Origin: Vibrio pectenicida
GTDB lineage: Bacteria; Pseudomonadota; Gammaproteobacteria; Enterobacterales; Vibrionaceae
Length of the DNA stretch: 64,000 nt
Reading direction: 5' to 3'
Assembly (NCBI GenBank): GCA_024347015.1
Contig: AP024889.1
Coordinates: 3,162,001-3,226,000, forward strand
Within the stretch, counting starts at the first letter, position 1, and every line of letters begins with the position of its first letter. Shown piece after piece: positions 16,516-27,942 of this stretch. Position numbers and translations under genes: made by a program. Under the pieces are notes generated by a model. The model was given only the letters and a program-made list of their open reading frames with translations. It had not been told where the DNA came from and searched no databases.

Positions 16516-17709
16516 TCAAACCAAGGATAAGTGCCATTTTTTACCCTGTTTACTCATCAAAATCAAAACACTTGGTACAATAAGAAACATTTGCACAGCA
16601 ATCATCACCTGTGGTTGCATATCGAACCGCTGAACTATTGCCACAATCAAGCCTGAACCACTCATCTGAAACAGCCCCAATAAAGCAGCGGCAGTACCTG
16701 CCTTGTCACCAAATGGTGCCAAAGCTTTACCTGCAGCAACACCAAGAATAAATGCAAAACCTACTGAGGATATAAAAATTGGCAACATAAAAGCTAATGG
16801 GCTTTGATACTGAGTCAAAAATAGCATCAATACTCCGCCAAGCCCCAACACTCCTACCCCTATAATTAAGGTGCTATGAGTGCCGCACTTATCCATAAAC
16901 TTAGGTGCACCCATACAAGCAATAATACTTACCACCGCATTAATACCAAACCAAAGGGTAAACTCATTCATGCTCAGTCCTAAATTTTCTATCAAAACAA
17001 CAGGGGCGGATGTTACATAGGCTAAAATAACGGCCATTGCTAACATGCACAGCGAAGCATGAAATAGGAAAGATGGATTTTTCAACACCGCCATATAACG
17101 ACTAGCGCGAAAAACCGGTCCATTAGCTGGTTCAGAATTGGTCTCTTTCATCGCAAAAAATAAAGCTAGGTATACGCACATACCAAAAACAGCCATAAAT
17201 GAAAAATTTGCACGCCATCCAAATTCTTGCGTAAGCAAACTACCGATAACTGGCGCTAAAGCAGGGATAAAACAAATTGCACCATTGAGGTAGCTAATTA
17301 TTTTGCCACTTTTATTGGGCCCAAAAATATCGCGAACTGTTGCAAAAGCCGCTACCGATGTAGCACATGCTCCTAAGCCTTGTAGCAGTCGAGCTAATAG
17401 CATCCATTCAATCGTCTGAGCACCCCACGCCAATAAAGCGCTCATTGCGTAAATGCTAACTCCCCCCAATGCAACAGTTCGACGCCCTAGTTTGTCAGCT
17501 AAGGGGCCAACAAATAATTGACCTACACCCATAGCAAACAAAAACCATGTGATAGTATCTTGCGCAAGCGCATGCTTAACGTTAAATGACTGTGCGATCT
17601 GTGGTAACGCTGGCAAATAGATATCGATACCCAGTGGACTAAATAGAACCAGTAAAACCAATAATACTATTTGCATTTGACCATGGTTATGTTGGACAAG
17701 GTTTGGCAC
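16516..17709 (-). CDS. Bcr/CflA-family MFS drug exporter (MdtL-like)
   Basis: 397 residues from a GTG at 17709, chosen because AGGAG lies 8 bases upstream; a TTG six codons earlier has no ribosome site. Twelve membrane segments. Family motifs are SPLGIDIYLPALPQIA in helix 1, GVGQLFVGPLADKLGRR between helices 2 and 3, LLQGLGACATSVAAFATVRD in helix 4 and ALAPVIGSLL in helix 5. It exports drugs or small metabolites by proton antiport; substrate unknown. The divergent yidZ-like LysR gene, 109 bases away, repeats the mdtL-yidZ adjacency known from E. coli and may control it. Confidence 0.88.
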   Translation of the reverse strand: MPNLVQHNHGQMQIVLLVLLVLFSPLGIDIYLPALPQIAQSFNVKHALAQDTITWFLFAMGVGQLFVGPLADKLGRRTVALGGVSIYAMSALLAWGAQTIEWMLLARLLQGLGACATSVAAFATVRDIFGPNKSGKIISYLNGAICFIPALAPVIGSLLTQEFGWRANFSFMAVFGMCVYLALFFAMKETNSEPANGPVFRASRYMAVLKNPSFLFHASLCMLAMAVILAYVTSAPVVLIENLGLSMNEFTLWFGINAVVSIIACMGAPKFMDKCGTHSTLIIGVGVLGLGGVLMLFLTQYQSPLAFMLPIFISSVGFAFILGVAAGKALAPFGDKAGTAAALLGLFQMSGSGLIVAIVQRFDMQPQVMIAVQMFLIVPSVLILMSKQGKKWHLSLV

Positions 17710-17818
17710 AGACTCAGCTCCTGACAAGAATTGATGAAATTATTGACAGTGTATGGGATTCAAGTTATGACATCTAATGACACTTAGTCATCAATGATAT
17801 TCCAAATGGGAATTTCCA

Positions 17819-18760
17819 ATGAATATAGAAAAACTGTCACGCATTGATCTCAACCTTCTTGTATGCCTCAATGTTCTAGCAGAAGAGTTAAATGTTACCC
17901 GAGCGGCTCACCGCCTGTGCTTAAGCCAATCTGCGGTTAGCAAAAATCTCGCTAAGCTACGTGAACAATTTGATGACCCTTTATTCGTCCGTCATGCTCA
18001 TGGACTAAAACCTACACCAAAAATATTGTCTCTTAAGCCTAAACTCGACAACTTAATTAATCACTTAGAACAAATTACTCAACCAGAGAAATTTTCGCCT
18101 GATTCAAGTGACTATCGTTTCCAAATAGCTGCTGTTGAAAGTGTTTATCCACTTATCCTTCCGCACTTTTTGCCAGAAATATTCAAACGTGCACCTAGTG
18201 TCACCATCAATACTCATTCGTGGGCAGAGAACACATTCAATCAAATTCTTCGTGGTGATATAGATCTTGGCATCACAGGCAAAGATATTGATATCAACGA
18301 CGCTAAGCTAACTATGCTTCCGCCCAGTGATATCAGTGAAAAGGAAATCTATCGCGACAATCAAATGTGTCTATTACGCCAAAATCATCCAGCTCTCTCC
18401 AACCCCTGGAATCTCGACAGTTACTTATCACAAAGACATGTTCAAGTAAGGTGTGATGGCAACGATCGCTGGTTACTTGACTATCGAATCGCAGATATTG
18501 GTAAGGAGCGTGATATCGCCATTATCGTTCCTGACTTTAATAGCGCAGCAAGCCTCTGTTCCTATACGGATTTTATTTTTACTGCACCGAGTCACTTTGT
18601 GCAATTATCCTCACGACAACTTGGCTTAACAACGCTGCCTTTGCCACTCGATTTCCCCCCAATGGCCTATACCCTGTTTTGGCATAGAGATAGGGAAAAT
18701 GATCCAGCCATCTCTTGGCTACGACATATTATTCAAGATAAAACCACTTCTCTTAGATGA
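17819..18760 (+). CDS. LysR-family regulator, YidZ-like
   Basis: 313 residues. N-terminal winged helix-turn-helix at about 8-65 (IDLNLLVCLNVLAEELNVTR, AAHRLCLSQSAVSKNLAKLR, DDPLFVRHAHGLKPTP). The effector domain matches E. coli YidZ in several places, for example HPALSNPWNLDSYL, TAPSHFVQL, TLPLPLDFPPM and TLFWHRDRENDPAISWLR. In E. coli YidZ is linked to survival of nitric oxide under anaerobiosis and sits beside mdtL. Here it is divergent from an MFS gene of the same family and precedes aminopeptidase P. Confidence 0.88.
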   Translation: MNIEKLSRIDLNLLVCLNVLAEELNVTRAAHRLCLSQSAVSKNLAKLREQFDDPLFVRHAHGLKPTPKILSLKPKLDNLINHLEQITQPEKFSPDSSDYRFQIAAVESVYPLILPHFLPEIFKRAPSVTINTHSWAENTFNQILRGDIDLGITGKDIDINDAKLTMLPPSDISEKEIYRDNQMCLLRQNHPALSNPWNLDSYLSQRHVQVRCDGNDRWLLDYRIADIGKERDIAIIVPDFNSAASLCSYTDFIFTAPSHFVQLSSRQLGLTTLPLPLDFPPMAYTLFWHRDRENDPAISWLRHIIQDKTTSLR

Positions 18761-18857
18761 TTTGCAGGCCAGCAGCAAAAAGAGTAGCTTATTCACATCG
18801 TCCGTTTTAAGTCATTTTGCCGACATGGACGCATATTAAAATAAAGGATTAATATCG

Positions 18858-20645
18858 ATGCTTAAAACTACAGCGCAACGCCTAACTGCAATTCGTCAGT
18901 GGCTAATACAAAAAAATATTGATGCACTACTTGTCCCACATGAAGATGAATACTTGGGTGAATACGTACCAGCACACAATGAACGCCTTCAGTGGCTGAG
19001 TGGTTTTACTGGTTCAGCCGGAGTCGCTGTCATTACACAAGATAAGGCTGCTATTTTTGTCGATGGTCGCTATACGGTACAAGTCACCAAACAAGTGTCA
19101 GCCGATCACTTTGAATACCGGCATCTTATAGAAGAACCCGCTCTTGATTGGGTTAAAAACCATTTGCCTTGCGGTGCCAGTGTGGCTATCGACCCACGGA
19201 TGCATAACTCATCGTGGCTGGATAAGGCTCAGACGCAGCTAACCAACACTCTTGAACTTAAAATTCTAGACACTAACCCAATTGACCAATTGTGGCTAGA
19301 TCGGCCATCTCCCACAATTTCAGATGTTCGACTAATGCCAACCGATGCAGTCGGTCAAACCAGCGAAAGTAAACGCAAGCAGATAGCGGAACTTATCAAA
19401 AAAGAAAGTGCAGATAGTGTTGTCATCACAGCACTAGACTCTATTTGTTGGCTGCTCAATATCCGCGGACTTGACGTCTCTCGTTTACCTGTTTTGCTTT
19501 CACATGCCATATTACATTCAGATTCAAGTGTGGAATATTTCCTCGATAGCGCTCGTCTACCAGATGAATTCAACGCCCATGTTGGTCCTGATGTCACTAT
19601 CCACCATCCCGAGTCGCTTCAGTCAAGGCTAGAAAATCTAACCGGTAAGCAAGTTATCCTAGATCCAGCAACTAGTAATGCTTGGTTCAAGCTTATTTTA
19701 CAAAATGCGGGAGCGTCCATCATTGATTGTGCAGATCCATGCTTGATGCCTAAAGCGTCAAAAAATAGTGTAGAAATAGCAGGTATGAAAGCTTGTCACA
19801 TTCGTGATGGTGTGGCGATGACAAGATTTCTATCTTGGTTAGATGGTGAGGTTAGCACTGGTAACTTACATGATGAAGCAACCCTATCTGATAAGTTGGA
19901 AGCATTTCGCTACCAAGATCCAACATTACAAGATCTTAGCTTCGACACAATATCAGCCGCTGGCAGCAATGCTGCGATGTGTCATTACAACCATGAAAAT
20001 CAGCCACAACCAGGCCAACTTAAGATGAACACCCTGTATCTAGTTGATTCTGGTGGTCAATACCTAGATGGTACAACAGATATAACTAGAACGGTTGCAA
20101 TCGGCCAGCCTAGTGAAGAAATGATCAAACAATTTACACTGACACTAAAAGGTCATATTGGTGTTGCTCGTGCTCGCTTCCCTATGGGAACTCGTGGTTA
20201 TCAAATCGATACCCTTGCACGTCAACATCTCTGGGCAGAAGGTTATGACTATGACCATGGTACTGGCCATGGTGTTGGTCACTTCCTCAATGTTCATGAG
20301 GGACCAGCTAGCATTTCAAAACGCCAAATTGATATTCCACTTACCGCTGGTATGGTGCTTTCCAATGAGCCTGGCTATTACCGTGCCGACTCCTTCGGTA
20401 TCCGGATTGAGAATCTAGAACTCGTTGTCGAAACACCTACTAATGGTGATTTTAAAGTTCTTTCATTTGAATCACTTACGCGCTGTCCAATCGATAAACG
20501 AAATATAAACCTTGATATACTAACGGAACCAGAGTTGACATGGTTAAATAATTACCACCAGAAAGTCTGGGATGACATCAGTCCATATGTTGAAAGTGAT
20601 GTTAAAGACTGGCTTCGCCAAGCAACACTTGCAGTAATTAGATAG
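18858..20645 (+). CDS. Xaa-Pro aminopeptidase (aminopeptidase P, three-domain type)
   Basis: 595 residues, the length of the three-domain XPNPEP1-type enzymes rather than the roughly 440 of E. coli PepP. Domains are a creatinase-like N-domain (about 1-150), a second similar domain (about 155-305) and the catalytic pita-bread domain (about 310-595). Two-metal ligands are visible: Asp in YLVDSGGQYLDGTTDITR (both Asp), His in GTGHGVGHFLNVHEGP, and Glu in LSNEPGYY and FGIRIENLEL. It removes N-terminal residues preceding proline. No signal peptide, so cytosolic. It ends in a terminator just before the first parS site. Confidence 0.93.
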   Translation: MLKTTAQRLTAIRQWLIQKNIDALLVPHEDEYLGEYVPAHNERLQWLSGFTGSAGVAVITQDKAAIFVDGRYTVQVTKQVSADHFEYRHLIEEPALDWVKNHLPCGASVAIDPRMHNSSWLDKAQTQLTNTLELKILDTNPIDQLWLDRPSPTISDVRLMPTDAVGQTSESKRKQIAELIKKESADSVVITALDSICWLLNIRGLDVSRLPVLLSHAILHSDSSVEYFLDSARLPDEFNAHVGPDVTIHHPESLQSRLENLTGKQVILDPATSNAWFKLILQNAGASIIDCADPCLMPKASKNSVEIAGMKACHIRDGVAMTRFLSWLDGEVSTGNLHDEATLSDKLEAFRYQDPTLQDLSFDTISAAGSNAAMCHYNHENQPQPGQLKMNTLYLVDSGGQYLDGTTDITRTVAIGQPSEEMIKQFTLTLKGHIGVARARFPMGTRGYQIDTLARQHLWAEGYDYDHGTGHGVGHFLNVHEGPASISKRQIDIPLTAGMVLSNEPGYYRADSFGIRIENLELVVETPTNGDFKVLSFESLTRCPIDKRNINLDILTEPELTWLNNYHQKVWDDISPYVESDVKDWLRQATLAVIR

Positions 20646-20682
20646 TGTTTATCATCAATAATCATTGCTAGTTAAAAGATGA

Positions 20683-20710
20683 AAAGCTCTCCACCGGAGA
20701 GCTTTTTGTT
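20683..20710 (+). terminator. terminator of the aminopeptidase P gene
   Basis: AAAGCTCTCC (20683-20692), ACC, GGAGAGCTTT (20696-20705) then TTGTT. Perfect 10-bp stem with a T-run. Confidence 0.85.
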
Positions 20711-20758
20711 CTATATACTTGATAAAATTAGGTTTATTGGAAAATGGACAACTTCCAA

Positions 20759-20774
20759 TGTTTCACGTGAAACA
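20759..20774. other. parS: parS centromere site (chromosome-I type)
   Basis: TGTTTCACGTGAAACA, a perfect 16-bp palindrome identical to the chromosomal parS consensus bound by ParB. It lies in the gap between the aminopeptidase P terminator and the end of thiH, 7 bases past the thiH stop. parA and parB are in this window about 33 kb away. Together with the site in thiE it marks the segregation centre of the origin region. Confidence 0.95.
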
Positions 20775-20781
20775 TTTAAGT

Positions 20782-21918
20782 CTATCCATAAATACCCGAA
20801 TAAGCAGAATTCCAATCACGCCATACCGGATCAAACCCCTTGGCGCGTATCATTTTTTCTACAGCCGATGCACTTCTATCATCACTAATCTCAAATTGTT
20901 CAAGTTCAACATCGCTCATTGAGTACCCTCCTGGTTGGGTCTTGGAAGCAGCAGACATAGAGGTGATACCAAGAGGAAGAACGTTATCCCTAAATAAGGC
21001 TGATTCACGTGTTGATAATGAAAGCTCAACTTCAGAATTCAGTAACCTATACGCACAGATAAGTTGTACCAATTGTCTATCTGACATTAGTGACTTGGGA
21101 ATAGTACCAGCAGAAGAATTAGAACCTTCACAAGGACGTAAGCGCGGAAATGATATTGAATAGCGGGTTTGCCAATAAGTACGCTCTAAGTAATCTAGAT
21201 GCGCCGCAACAAAAAAACAGTCTGTTCGCCACTCTTCTAAACCAATCAGTGCTCCGATCCCAATCTTATCGATACCTGCTTTGGCTAAACGATCAGGCGT
21301 ATCCAACCGAAACTCAAAATCCGTCTTATTGCCACGCAGATGATGCTGGGCATATGTCGATGGGTGATACGTTTCCTGATAAACCATGACGGCATCTAAA
21401 CCTAAAGTTTTTAGCTCAACGTAATTATCTTGTTCAAGAGGCTGTACTTCCATCGCCACATAATTAAAGCTACGTTTAATCATTGGCAACATTTCGCGGA
21501 AATAATGCATCCCCACTTTCGTCTCATGTTCTCCTGTCACCAGTAAAACACTATCGAACTTCATCTGCTTAATTGCTGAAACTTCATCTCCAATCTCACC
21601 TTTAGTAAGAGTGCGACGCTTGATACGATTTTCCATAGAAAAGCCGCAATAAGTACAAGCATTTGCACATAGATTTGAAAGGTATAGTGGTATATAAAGC
21701 GACATGGTGTTGCCAAAGCGCTTACGGGTTGAAGAATAAGATAGCTGTGCCATTTGCTCTAAATAATCATCCGCCGCAGGAGAAATAAGTGCTTTAAAAT
21801 CCTCCAGATCGCGCTTTTGTTTACACAAGGCCATTTCAACATCTTGTACCGTTTTAGAATAAATCGACATAGATATTTCATTCCAATTAAGCTGGTTAAA
21901 CTGTTTAACGAAACTCAT
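20782..21918 (-). CDS. thiH: 2-iminoacetate synthase (radical SAM)
   Basis: 378 residues. The radical-SAM cluster motif is CANACTYCGF (CxxxCxxC), inside LYLSNLCANACTYCGFSMEN. Further family blocks are LLVTGEHETKVG, VAMEVQPLEQDNY, VYQETYHPSTYAQHHL and SFPRLRPCEG. ThiH cleaves tyrosine to dehydroglycine for the thiamin thiazole, working with ThiG. Last gene of the thiCEFSGH operon, 18 bases after thiG. Confidence 0.97.
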   Translation of the reverse strand: MSFVKQFNQLNWNEISMSIYSKTVQDVEMALCKQKRDLEDFKALISPAADDYLEQMAQLSYSSTRKRFGNTMSLYIPLYLSNLCANACTYCGFSMENRIKRRTLTKGEIGDEVSAIKQMKFDSVLLVTGEHETKVGMHYFREMLPMIKRSFNYVAMEVQPLEQDNYVELKTLGLDAVMVYQETYHPSTYAQHHLRGNKTDFEFRLDTPDRLAKAGIDKIGIGALIGLEEWRTDCFFVAAHLDYLERTYWQTRYSISFPRLRPCEGSNSSAGTIPKSLMSDRQLVQLICAYRLLNSEVELSLSTRESALFRDNVLPLGITSMSAASKTQPGGYSMSDVELEQFEISDDRSASAVEKMIRAKGFDPVWRDWNSAYSGIYG

Positions 21919-21936
21919 TCAGCCCTCGCTATAGCT

Positions 21937-22704
21937 CTAAAGCTCATCTAGAAATGAAGTTAACGGACTAGAAGATACAGCGCGATAGGCTTTACTCGCT
22001 AAACCAGCTTTGTAGCCAATACGACCTGCCTCTACAGCCATCTTAAATGCTTTAGCCATCGCTATAGGATTTCTCGACGAGGCAATAGCGGTGTTTACGA
22101 TCACAGCATCTGCTCCCATCTCCATAGCTTGAGCTGCATGAGAGGGAGTACCTATTCCGGCATCTACTACAACAGGAACATTTGCTTGTTCGATGATGAT
22201 TTCTAAAAATTCTTTGGTTACCATACCTCTGTTTGAACCTATAGGAGAACCCAAAGGCATTACTGCAGAACAACCCACTTCCTCTAATCGCTTGCATAAC
22301 ACAGGATCAGCATGACAATAAGGTAGAACAATAAAACCTTGAAGGACTAGCTCGTCAGCAGCCTTAAGTGTCTCTATTGGATCTGGAAGTAAGTATTTGG
22401 GATCAGGATGAATTTCTAGTTTTATCCAGTTAGTTTCTAATGCCTCACGAGCTAGGTTAGCTGCAAAAATAGCATCATTCGCATTTTTTGCACCCGAAGT
22501 ATTGGGTAATAAGTTGACACCTGCACATAGTAAAGGCTGCAATATATTATCTTGTTGATCATTTAGATTAACACGCTTGAGAGCAATGGTGGCTAACTCA
22601 GACCCAGCAGCTCCAATTGACTCTACCATTAGTTTGCTATTTGAAAATTTACCTGTCCCTGCAATAAGCCTTGACGCAAATTGTTTACCTCCGATTGTTA
22701 GCAT
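21937..22704 (-). CDS. thiG: thiazole synthase
   Basis: About 255 residues from the ATG at 22704: AGGAGG is 9 bases upstream of it, whereas a nearer-upstream ATG (22713) directly abuts AGGAGG and cannot be used well. E. coli ThiG begins at the same point. Motifs include [47 protein letters not shown] (with the Schiff-base Lys region), [13 protein letters not shown] and [20 protein letters not shown]. It forms the thiazole ring from deoxyxylulose phosphate, dehydroglycine and ThiS thiocarboxylate. Confidence 0.97.
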   Translation of the reverse strand: MLTIGGKQFASRLIAGTGKFSNSKLMVESIGAAGSELATIALKRVNLNDQQDNILQPLLCAGVNLLPNTSGAKNANDAIFAANLAREALETNWIKLEIHPDPKYLLPDPIETLKAADELVLQGFIVLPYCHADPVLCKRLEEVGCSAVMPLGSPIGSNRGMVTKEFLEIIIEQANVPVVVDAGIGTPSHAAQAMEMGADAVIVNTAIASSRNPIAMAKAFKMAVEAGRIGYKAGLASKAYRAVSSSPLTSFLDEL

Positions 22705-22709
22705 AGCTA

Positions 22710-22964
22710 TCATCCTCCTGCGATTGCTTGAAATAAACAGATGTGATCGCCTTCAGACAAGACCGTATTTGACCACTCACTACGCGGTATAACTTGGTTA
22801 TTAATTGAAAAAACATGGCCTACATCCGATAGCCCTAACTGATCAATAATCTGTTGCAGGTTAGACTGATTGACTGCTTGTTGTGACTGTTCGTTTATAG
22901 TTATGGTTATCACATCACTATTTAGGGCAGCTGCCTGAGTTACTGATTGTTGCGAAGAGATCAT
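22710..22964 (-). CDS. thiS: sulfur carrier protein ThiS
   Basis: 84 residues ending in AIAGG, the Gly-Gly tail that is adenylated by ThiF and converted to thiocarboxylate. The ubiquitin-like fold follows [24 protein letters not shown] and [16 protein letters not shown]. About 18 residues at the N-terminus ([18 protein letters not shown]) exceed the usual 66-residue ThiS. Its stop codon lies next to the thiG ribosome site, so the two are coupled. Confidence 0.95.
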   Translation of the reverse strand: MISSQQSVTQAAALNSDVITITINEQSQQAVNQSNLQQIIDQLGLSDVGHVFSINNQVIPRSEWSNTVLSEGDHICLFQAIAGG

Positions 22965-23006
22965 TATTTACGACTCCTTTGATGAAAAAAAATTTATTTG
23001 CTTGCT

Positions 23007-23795
23007 TCACTTTGTAAGAGAAACATGTACACCCATGCTGCGAGAACACACTTTGCACTGTTTATCCTTAATAATTTTCATCACTTTCCAGTCCATTCGT
23101 AAACCATCAAATAGGTGCAGTCTCGCTGTTTCCACCTGAAATTTTCCTGTTGTAACTTTTTGAATTGCAGCCAACGCTTGGTAGTTTCCTAAGATACCAA
23201 CGACTGGACCAAGTACACCTTTATCGGCGCATTTTTGCGCTTGATCAAGTTCATTGAAAGGATACAAACAATGGTAACAAGCTTGATTTTCGGTCGCCGA
23301 CAGATAATCAAAGACACAGAATTGCCCTTGCCAACCCACAGCGGAAGCAGACACTAAGTCCGTCGCTTGCTCTAAACAGACTTGATTAATAAGCTGTCTA
23401 GTCGGCATATTATCAGAGCAATCCAAAACGATATCTGCCATCATGACTTCAAGCTCAAGTTGAGCTTTCTCCAGCCTCTTATTCAACGTGCGTACTTTCA
23501 CCATAGAATTTAATGCTAAAAGTTGACTAGCCATAGCTTCAGTCTTCGCCACTTTTATATTTTGCTCACGATAAACAACCTGCCTATGCAGATTACTCAT
23601 ATCGACTTCATCATCATCAACAATGACAAGACTTCCAACACCCGCAGCCGCTAAATACAAACCAGCAGCACTTCCTAACCCGCCACATCCGATCATCAAA
23701 ATATGCGACTTACCCAACTGAACTTGTCCAATTTCACCTATATCAGGTAGCGCAATCTGGCGCTGATAGCGAATAAACTCTCTATCATTGATCAT
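23007..23795 (-). CDS. thiF: ThiS adenylyltransferase ThiF
   Basis: 262 residues. ATP-binding motif IGCGGLGSAAGLYLAAAGVG followed by VDDDEVDMSNLHRQVVYRE, the E1-like signature with the Arg and Asp needed for adenylation. A zinc site is formed by CYHC and CKVC, and the reactive Cys region is CADKGVLGPVVG. It adenylates the ThiS C-terminus. The start overlaps the 3' end of thiE by 11 bases, indicating coupled translation. Confidence 0.96.
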   Translation of the reverse strand: MINDREFIRYQRQIALPDIGEIGQVQLGKSHILMIGCGGLGSAAGLYLAAAGVGSLVIVDDDEVDMSNLHRQVVYREQNIKVAKTEAMASQLLALNSMVKVRTLNKRLEKAQLELEVMMADIVLDCSDNMPTRQLINQVCLEQATDLVSASAVGWQGQFCVFDYLSATENQACYHCLYPFNELDQAQKCADKGVLGPVVGILGNYQALAAIQKVTTGKFQVETARLHLFDGLRMDWKVMKIIKDKQCKVCSRSMGVHVSLTK

Positions 23796-25178
23796 ATGTC
23801 TTCCTTAAATCATTAGGTGTAACAGCCCGCCCTTTAATTGCTTGGGGATATTTATCCTGCATTAAGTCGCTAAAGAAGCGAATTGTAGATTCAAGGCATA
23901 GCGCCGAAGTAATCGCTCCGATTACAGCCAAACTCGACACGCCACATTGCCAAACCTGATCAGCATTTGACTGGTTGATCCCGCCAATTGCCACTGTTGG
24001 AATTGGATAATCAATGCCATGGTCACTTCCAGGCTCGTCAGGCGAACGAGGCTGGATAATACTATTGATAAGTTTTTGGTATAGTGCCAAACGCACTAAA
24101 CCCTGTGGTTTAGAAACCAACTGTTTTGTGTTTGTTGGGAACACATGCCCAATTGCAATGTAGCTGGGAGAAAGCGGAGCGACACGCAGTAACTCATAAT
24201 AGCTGTGAGTTGAAAGACCTAAGCGTAACCCTGCTTTATTTATATCTATAAGATTAGCTGCGTGTATATCTTCTTGGCCTAGGTGAACACCATAAGCACC
24301 ATGCTTAATTGCCAACTGCCAGTAGTCGTTGATAAATATTTTTACATTGTATCTATGGCCCAGCTCAATCGACTTTATTATCTCTTGCTCTAAATCAGGT
24401 TGGTTTGGATTCTTAATTCGTAATTGAATTGTCGTAATACCCAGAGAAATAAGCTTTTCAATAAGCTCAGAACTATCTACAACAGGATATAGACCTAAAC
24501 CCTGCTTTGTGACCATAGGAAATCCATTCAAACTCCCTTTAGATAACCAGCTAGCTTTAATACCTAAGCGAATATCCTCTACGATAGGAACTGGAAATTG
24601 AGTAAACTCACACACCCATTTACTGGACTCTACAAATATAGAACCATCATCGAATGTTTCACGTGAAACATTTTCTGCTCTGTTACTCATAGCACGAGCT
24701 AATATCAAACAGTCTTCGATTGGAAAATCAAGCGCGAGCAAAGTAACAACCCAAGAAAAATGCTCCTCGGGAACAAAATTTTCTGCTGAGTGATCTTTAA
24801 TAGATAAGGCGCGGATTTCATTTCCAACCGGGCAACTCCATATATCAATATGATTTAAAATGACTTTATTATTCGACTCCACAAAATCATCGATAGCAAT
24901 AAAAATAGAATTTATGGGATGATGAATACATTCAGTAATAACTAACTTTGAATAATAATAAAGAACAAAAGAATGAGTCAGATCGCCACTAACTTCAGCC
25001 ATCAGATCCGTGCTCAAAATTGTGGATTGCTGGTGTTGAACAAGTTGAAAAAATTGAGTTGGACTAACGCCCAGCTCAATCTCATCAATGTTAAAACCCT
25101 GTTCTTGCGCCAGCAACAAATATTCCTGAACTAAAGACGTTAGTCCAATCATTGACGAAGGAATGAGGATTTTGGTCA

Positions 25179-25179
<1 letters not shown>
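23785..25179 (-). CDS. thiE: thiamin-phosphate synthase with long N-terminal extension
   Basis: 464 residues, more than twice the 210 of a plain ThiE. The C-terminal part (about 225-440) is a complete TIM-barrel ThiE: LGLYPVVDSSE, TIQLRIKN, KIFINDYWQLAIKHGAYGVH, GQEDI, GLSTHS, YIAIGHVFPTNTK and VAIGGI. The N-terminal 215 residues look like a decayed HMP-P kinase (ThiD/ribokinase fold): an opening SLVQEYLLLAQEQG and a late WVVTLLALDFPIEDCLILAR that sits where ThiD has its catalytic GTGCT helix, but the GTG motif is missing. So the extension is probably not an active kinase. A parS site is encoded inside (NVSRETF). The start overlaps the thiC stop codon. Confidence 0.93.
24655..24670. other. 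parS: parS centromere site inside thiE
   Basis: A second perfect TGTTTCACGTGAAACA palindrome, here within the thiE coding region where it encodes Asn-Val-Ser-Arg-Glu-Thr-Phe. It is 3.9 kb from the first site. It lies in the poorly conserved N-terminal extension, where coding constraint is weak. Confidence 0.95.
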
Positions 25180-27194
<2,015 letters not shown>

Positions 27195-27287
27195 TCAAAA
27201 GATGTTAAATCAGCCTACTACTAGTAGCGAGGTAACAATCTTCGATGAGTTGATAGATAAACCAGATAGAATACTGGTGTAGGTATC

Positions 27288-27374
27288 TTCTCTTGTTCCC
27301 TTCGCAGATATTAATCTGATCAGGTTCAACGGATCCCGAATAAACGGTCTCAGCCTTATGGCACTCCGACAAGT
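27288..27374 (-). promoter_or_regulatory. TPP riboswitch (thi box) of the thiC operon
   Basis: On the minus strand the leader contains the conserved TPP aptamer elements in order: CGGAGTGCC, AAGGCTGAGA, TGAACCTGATCAG, and TAATATCTGCGAAGGGAA. A following hairpin ACCAGTATTCTATCTGGT at about 27261-27278 may belong to the expression platform. The switch ends about 170 bases before the thiC start, so control at translation initiation or by transcription termination are both possible. Confidence 0.95.
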
Positions 27375-27380
27375 AGGTAA

Positions 27381-27409
27381 AGTATATAAAATTGCCTTGA
27401 GTAAACCAA
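27381..27409 (-). promoter_or_regulatory. putative thiC promoter
   Basis: TTGGTT (27404-27409) and TATACT (27381-27386) with a 17-base spacer, placing the start of transcription just before the riboswitch aptamer. The -35 overlaps the hairpin that probably ends crcB transcription. Confidence 0.55.
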
Positions 27410-27413
27410 GGCA
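27387..27413 (-). terminator. terminator downstream of crcB
   Basis: Minus strand TGCCTTG, TTTACT, CAAGGCA followed by ATTTTATA (stem arms 27393-27399 and 27407-27413). It lies 35 bases after the crcB stop codon and separates crcB from the thiamin operon. Confidence 0.65.
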
Positions 27414-27447
27414 TGTTGAGAAGTAATTAGCTAAATCTTAACTTACA

Positions 27448-27831
27448 CTAGTTCTTAGACAGTAATTGAAAGCCTAACCAAGCAGCAGAAATACTCAAAA
27501 CAACATTAAGTATTATATTGAGCCCCATTTTAAAAAAGGCACCTTGTTGGATAAGCAGAACGTTATCCATAGAAAATGTAGAAAAGGTGGTCAAAGCGCC
27601 AAGAAAACCTAGGCCAATAAGTTGACGCCAAGGTTCAGTGGCCAACATCTCACTTTCAAATGCGGCAACAAGAAGACCCATGATAAAAGAGCCAACAAAA
27701 TTAACTGTTAAGGTACCATATGGAAAGCCACGTCCAAGTAAAGTAATGCAAAGCTCTGAAACAAGGTAACGAGCACAAGCTCCAAATGCTCCTCCTAGTG
27801 CAATAAAACCAAGAATAGATAATTGCCCCAT
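27448..27831 (-). CDS. crcB: fluoride efflux channel CrcB/Fluc
   Basis: 127 residues from the ATG at 27831, which has GGAGGG 5 bases upstream; upstream in-frame codons up to 27885 are not needed. Four membrane segments. Motifs are GGAFGACARYLVS, FPYGTLTVNFVGSFIMGLL (with the pore Asn) and GFLGALTTFSTFSMD (pore Phe/Thr track). A dual-topology dimer exports fluoride. No fluoride riboswitch was seen in the short upstream gap to the multicopper oxidase gene. Confidence 0.95.
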   Translation of the reverse strand: MGQLSILGFIALGGAFGACARYLVSELCITLLGRGFPYGTLTVNFVGSFIMGLLVAAFESEMLATEPWRQLIGLGFLGALTTFSTFSMDNVLLIQQGAFFKMGLNIILNVVLSISAAWLGFQLLSKN

Positions 27832-27942
27832 AGATTCCCTCCAAACTTTACCTACCAATATTTCAGCGATTAAACAATTTTTCAATCAAAAAAGTGGCCA
27901 AAACAGTACCAATTATTTTATAAATTTTAAAAGTTACAGGAG

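Noticed and set aside
24655..24670. Palindrome in thiE as a transcription-factor operator
   Set aside because: Its exact identity with the chromosomal parS consensus, the second copy nearby and the presence of parAB make the centromere reading far more likely.
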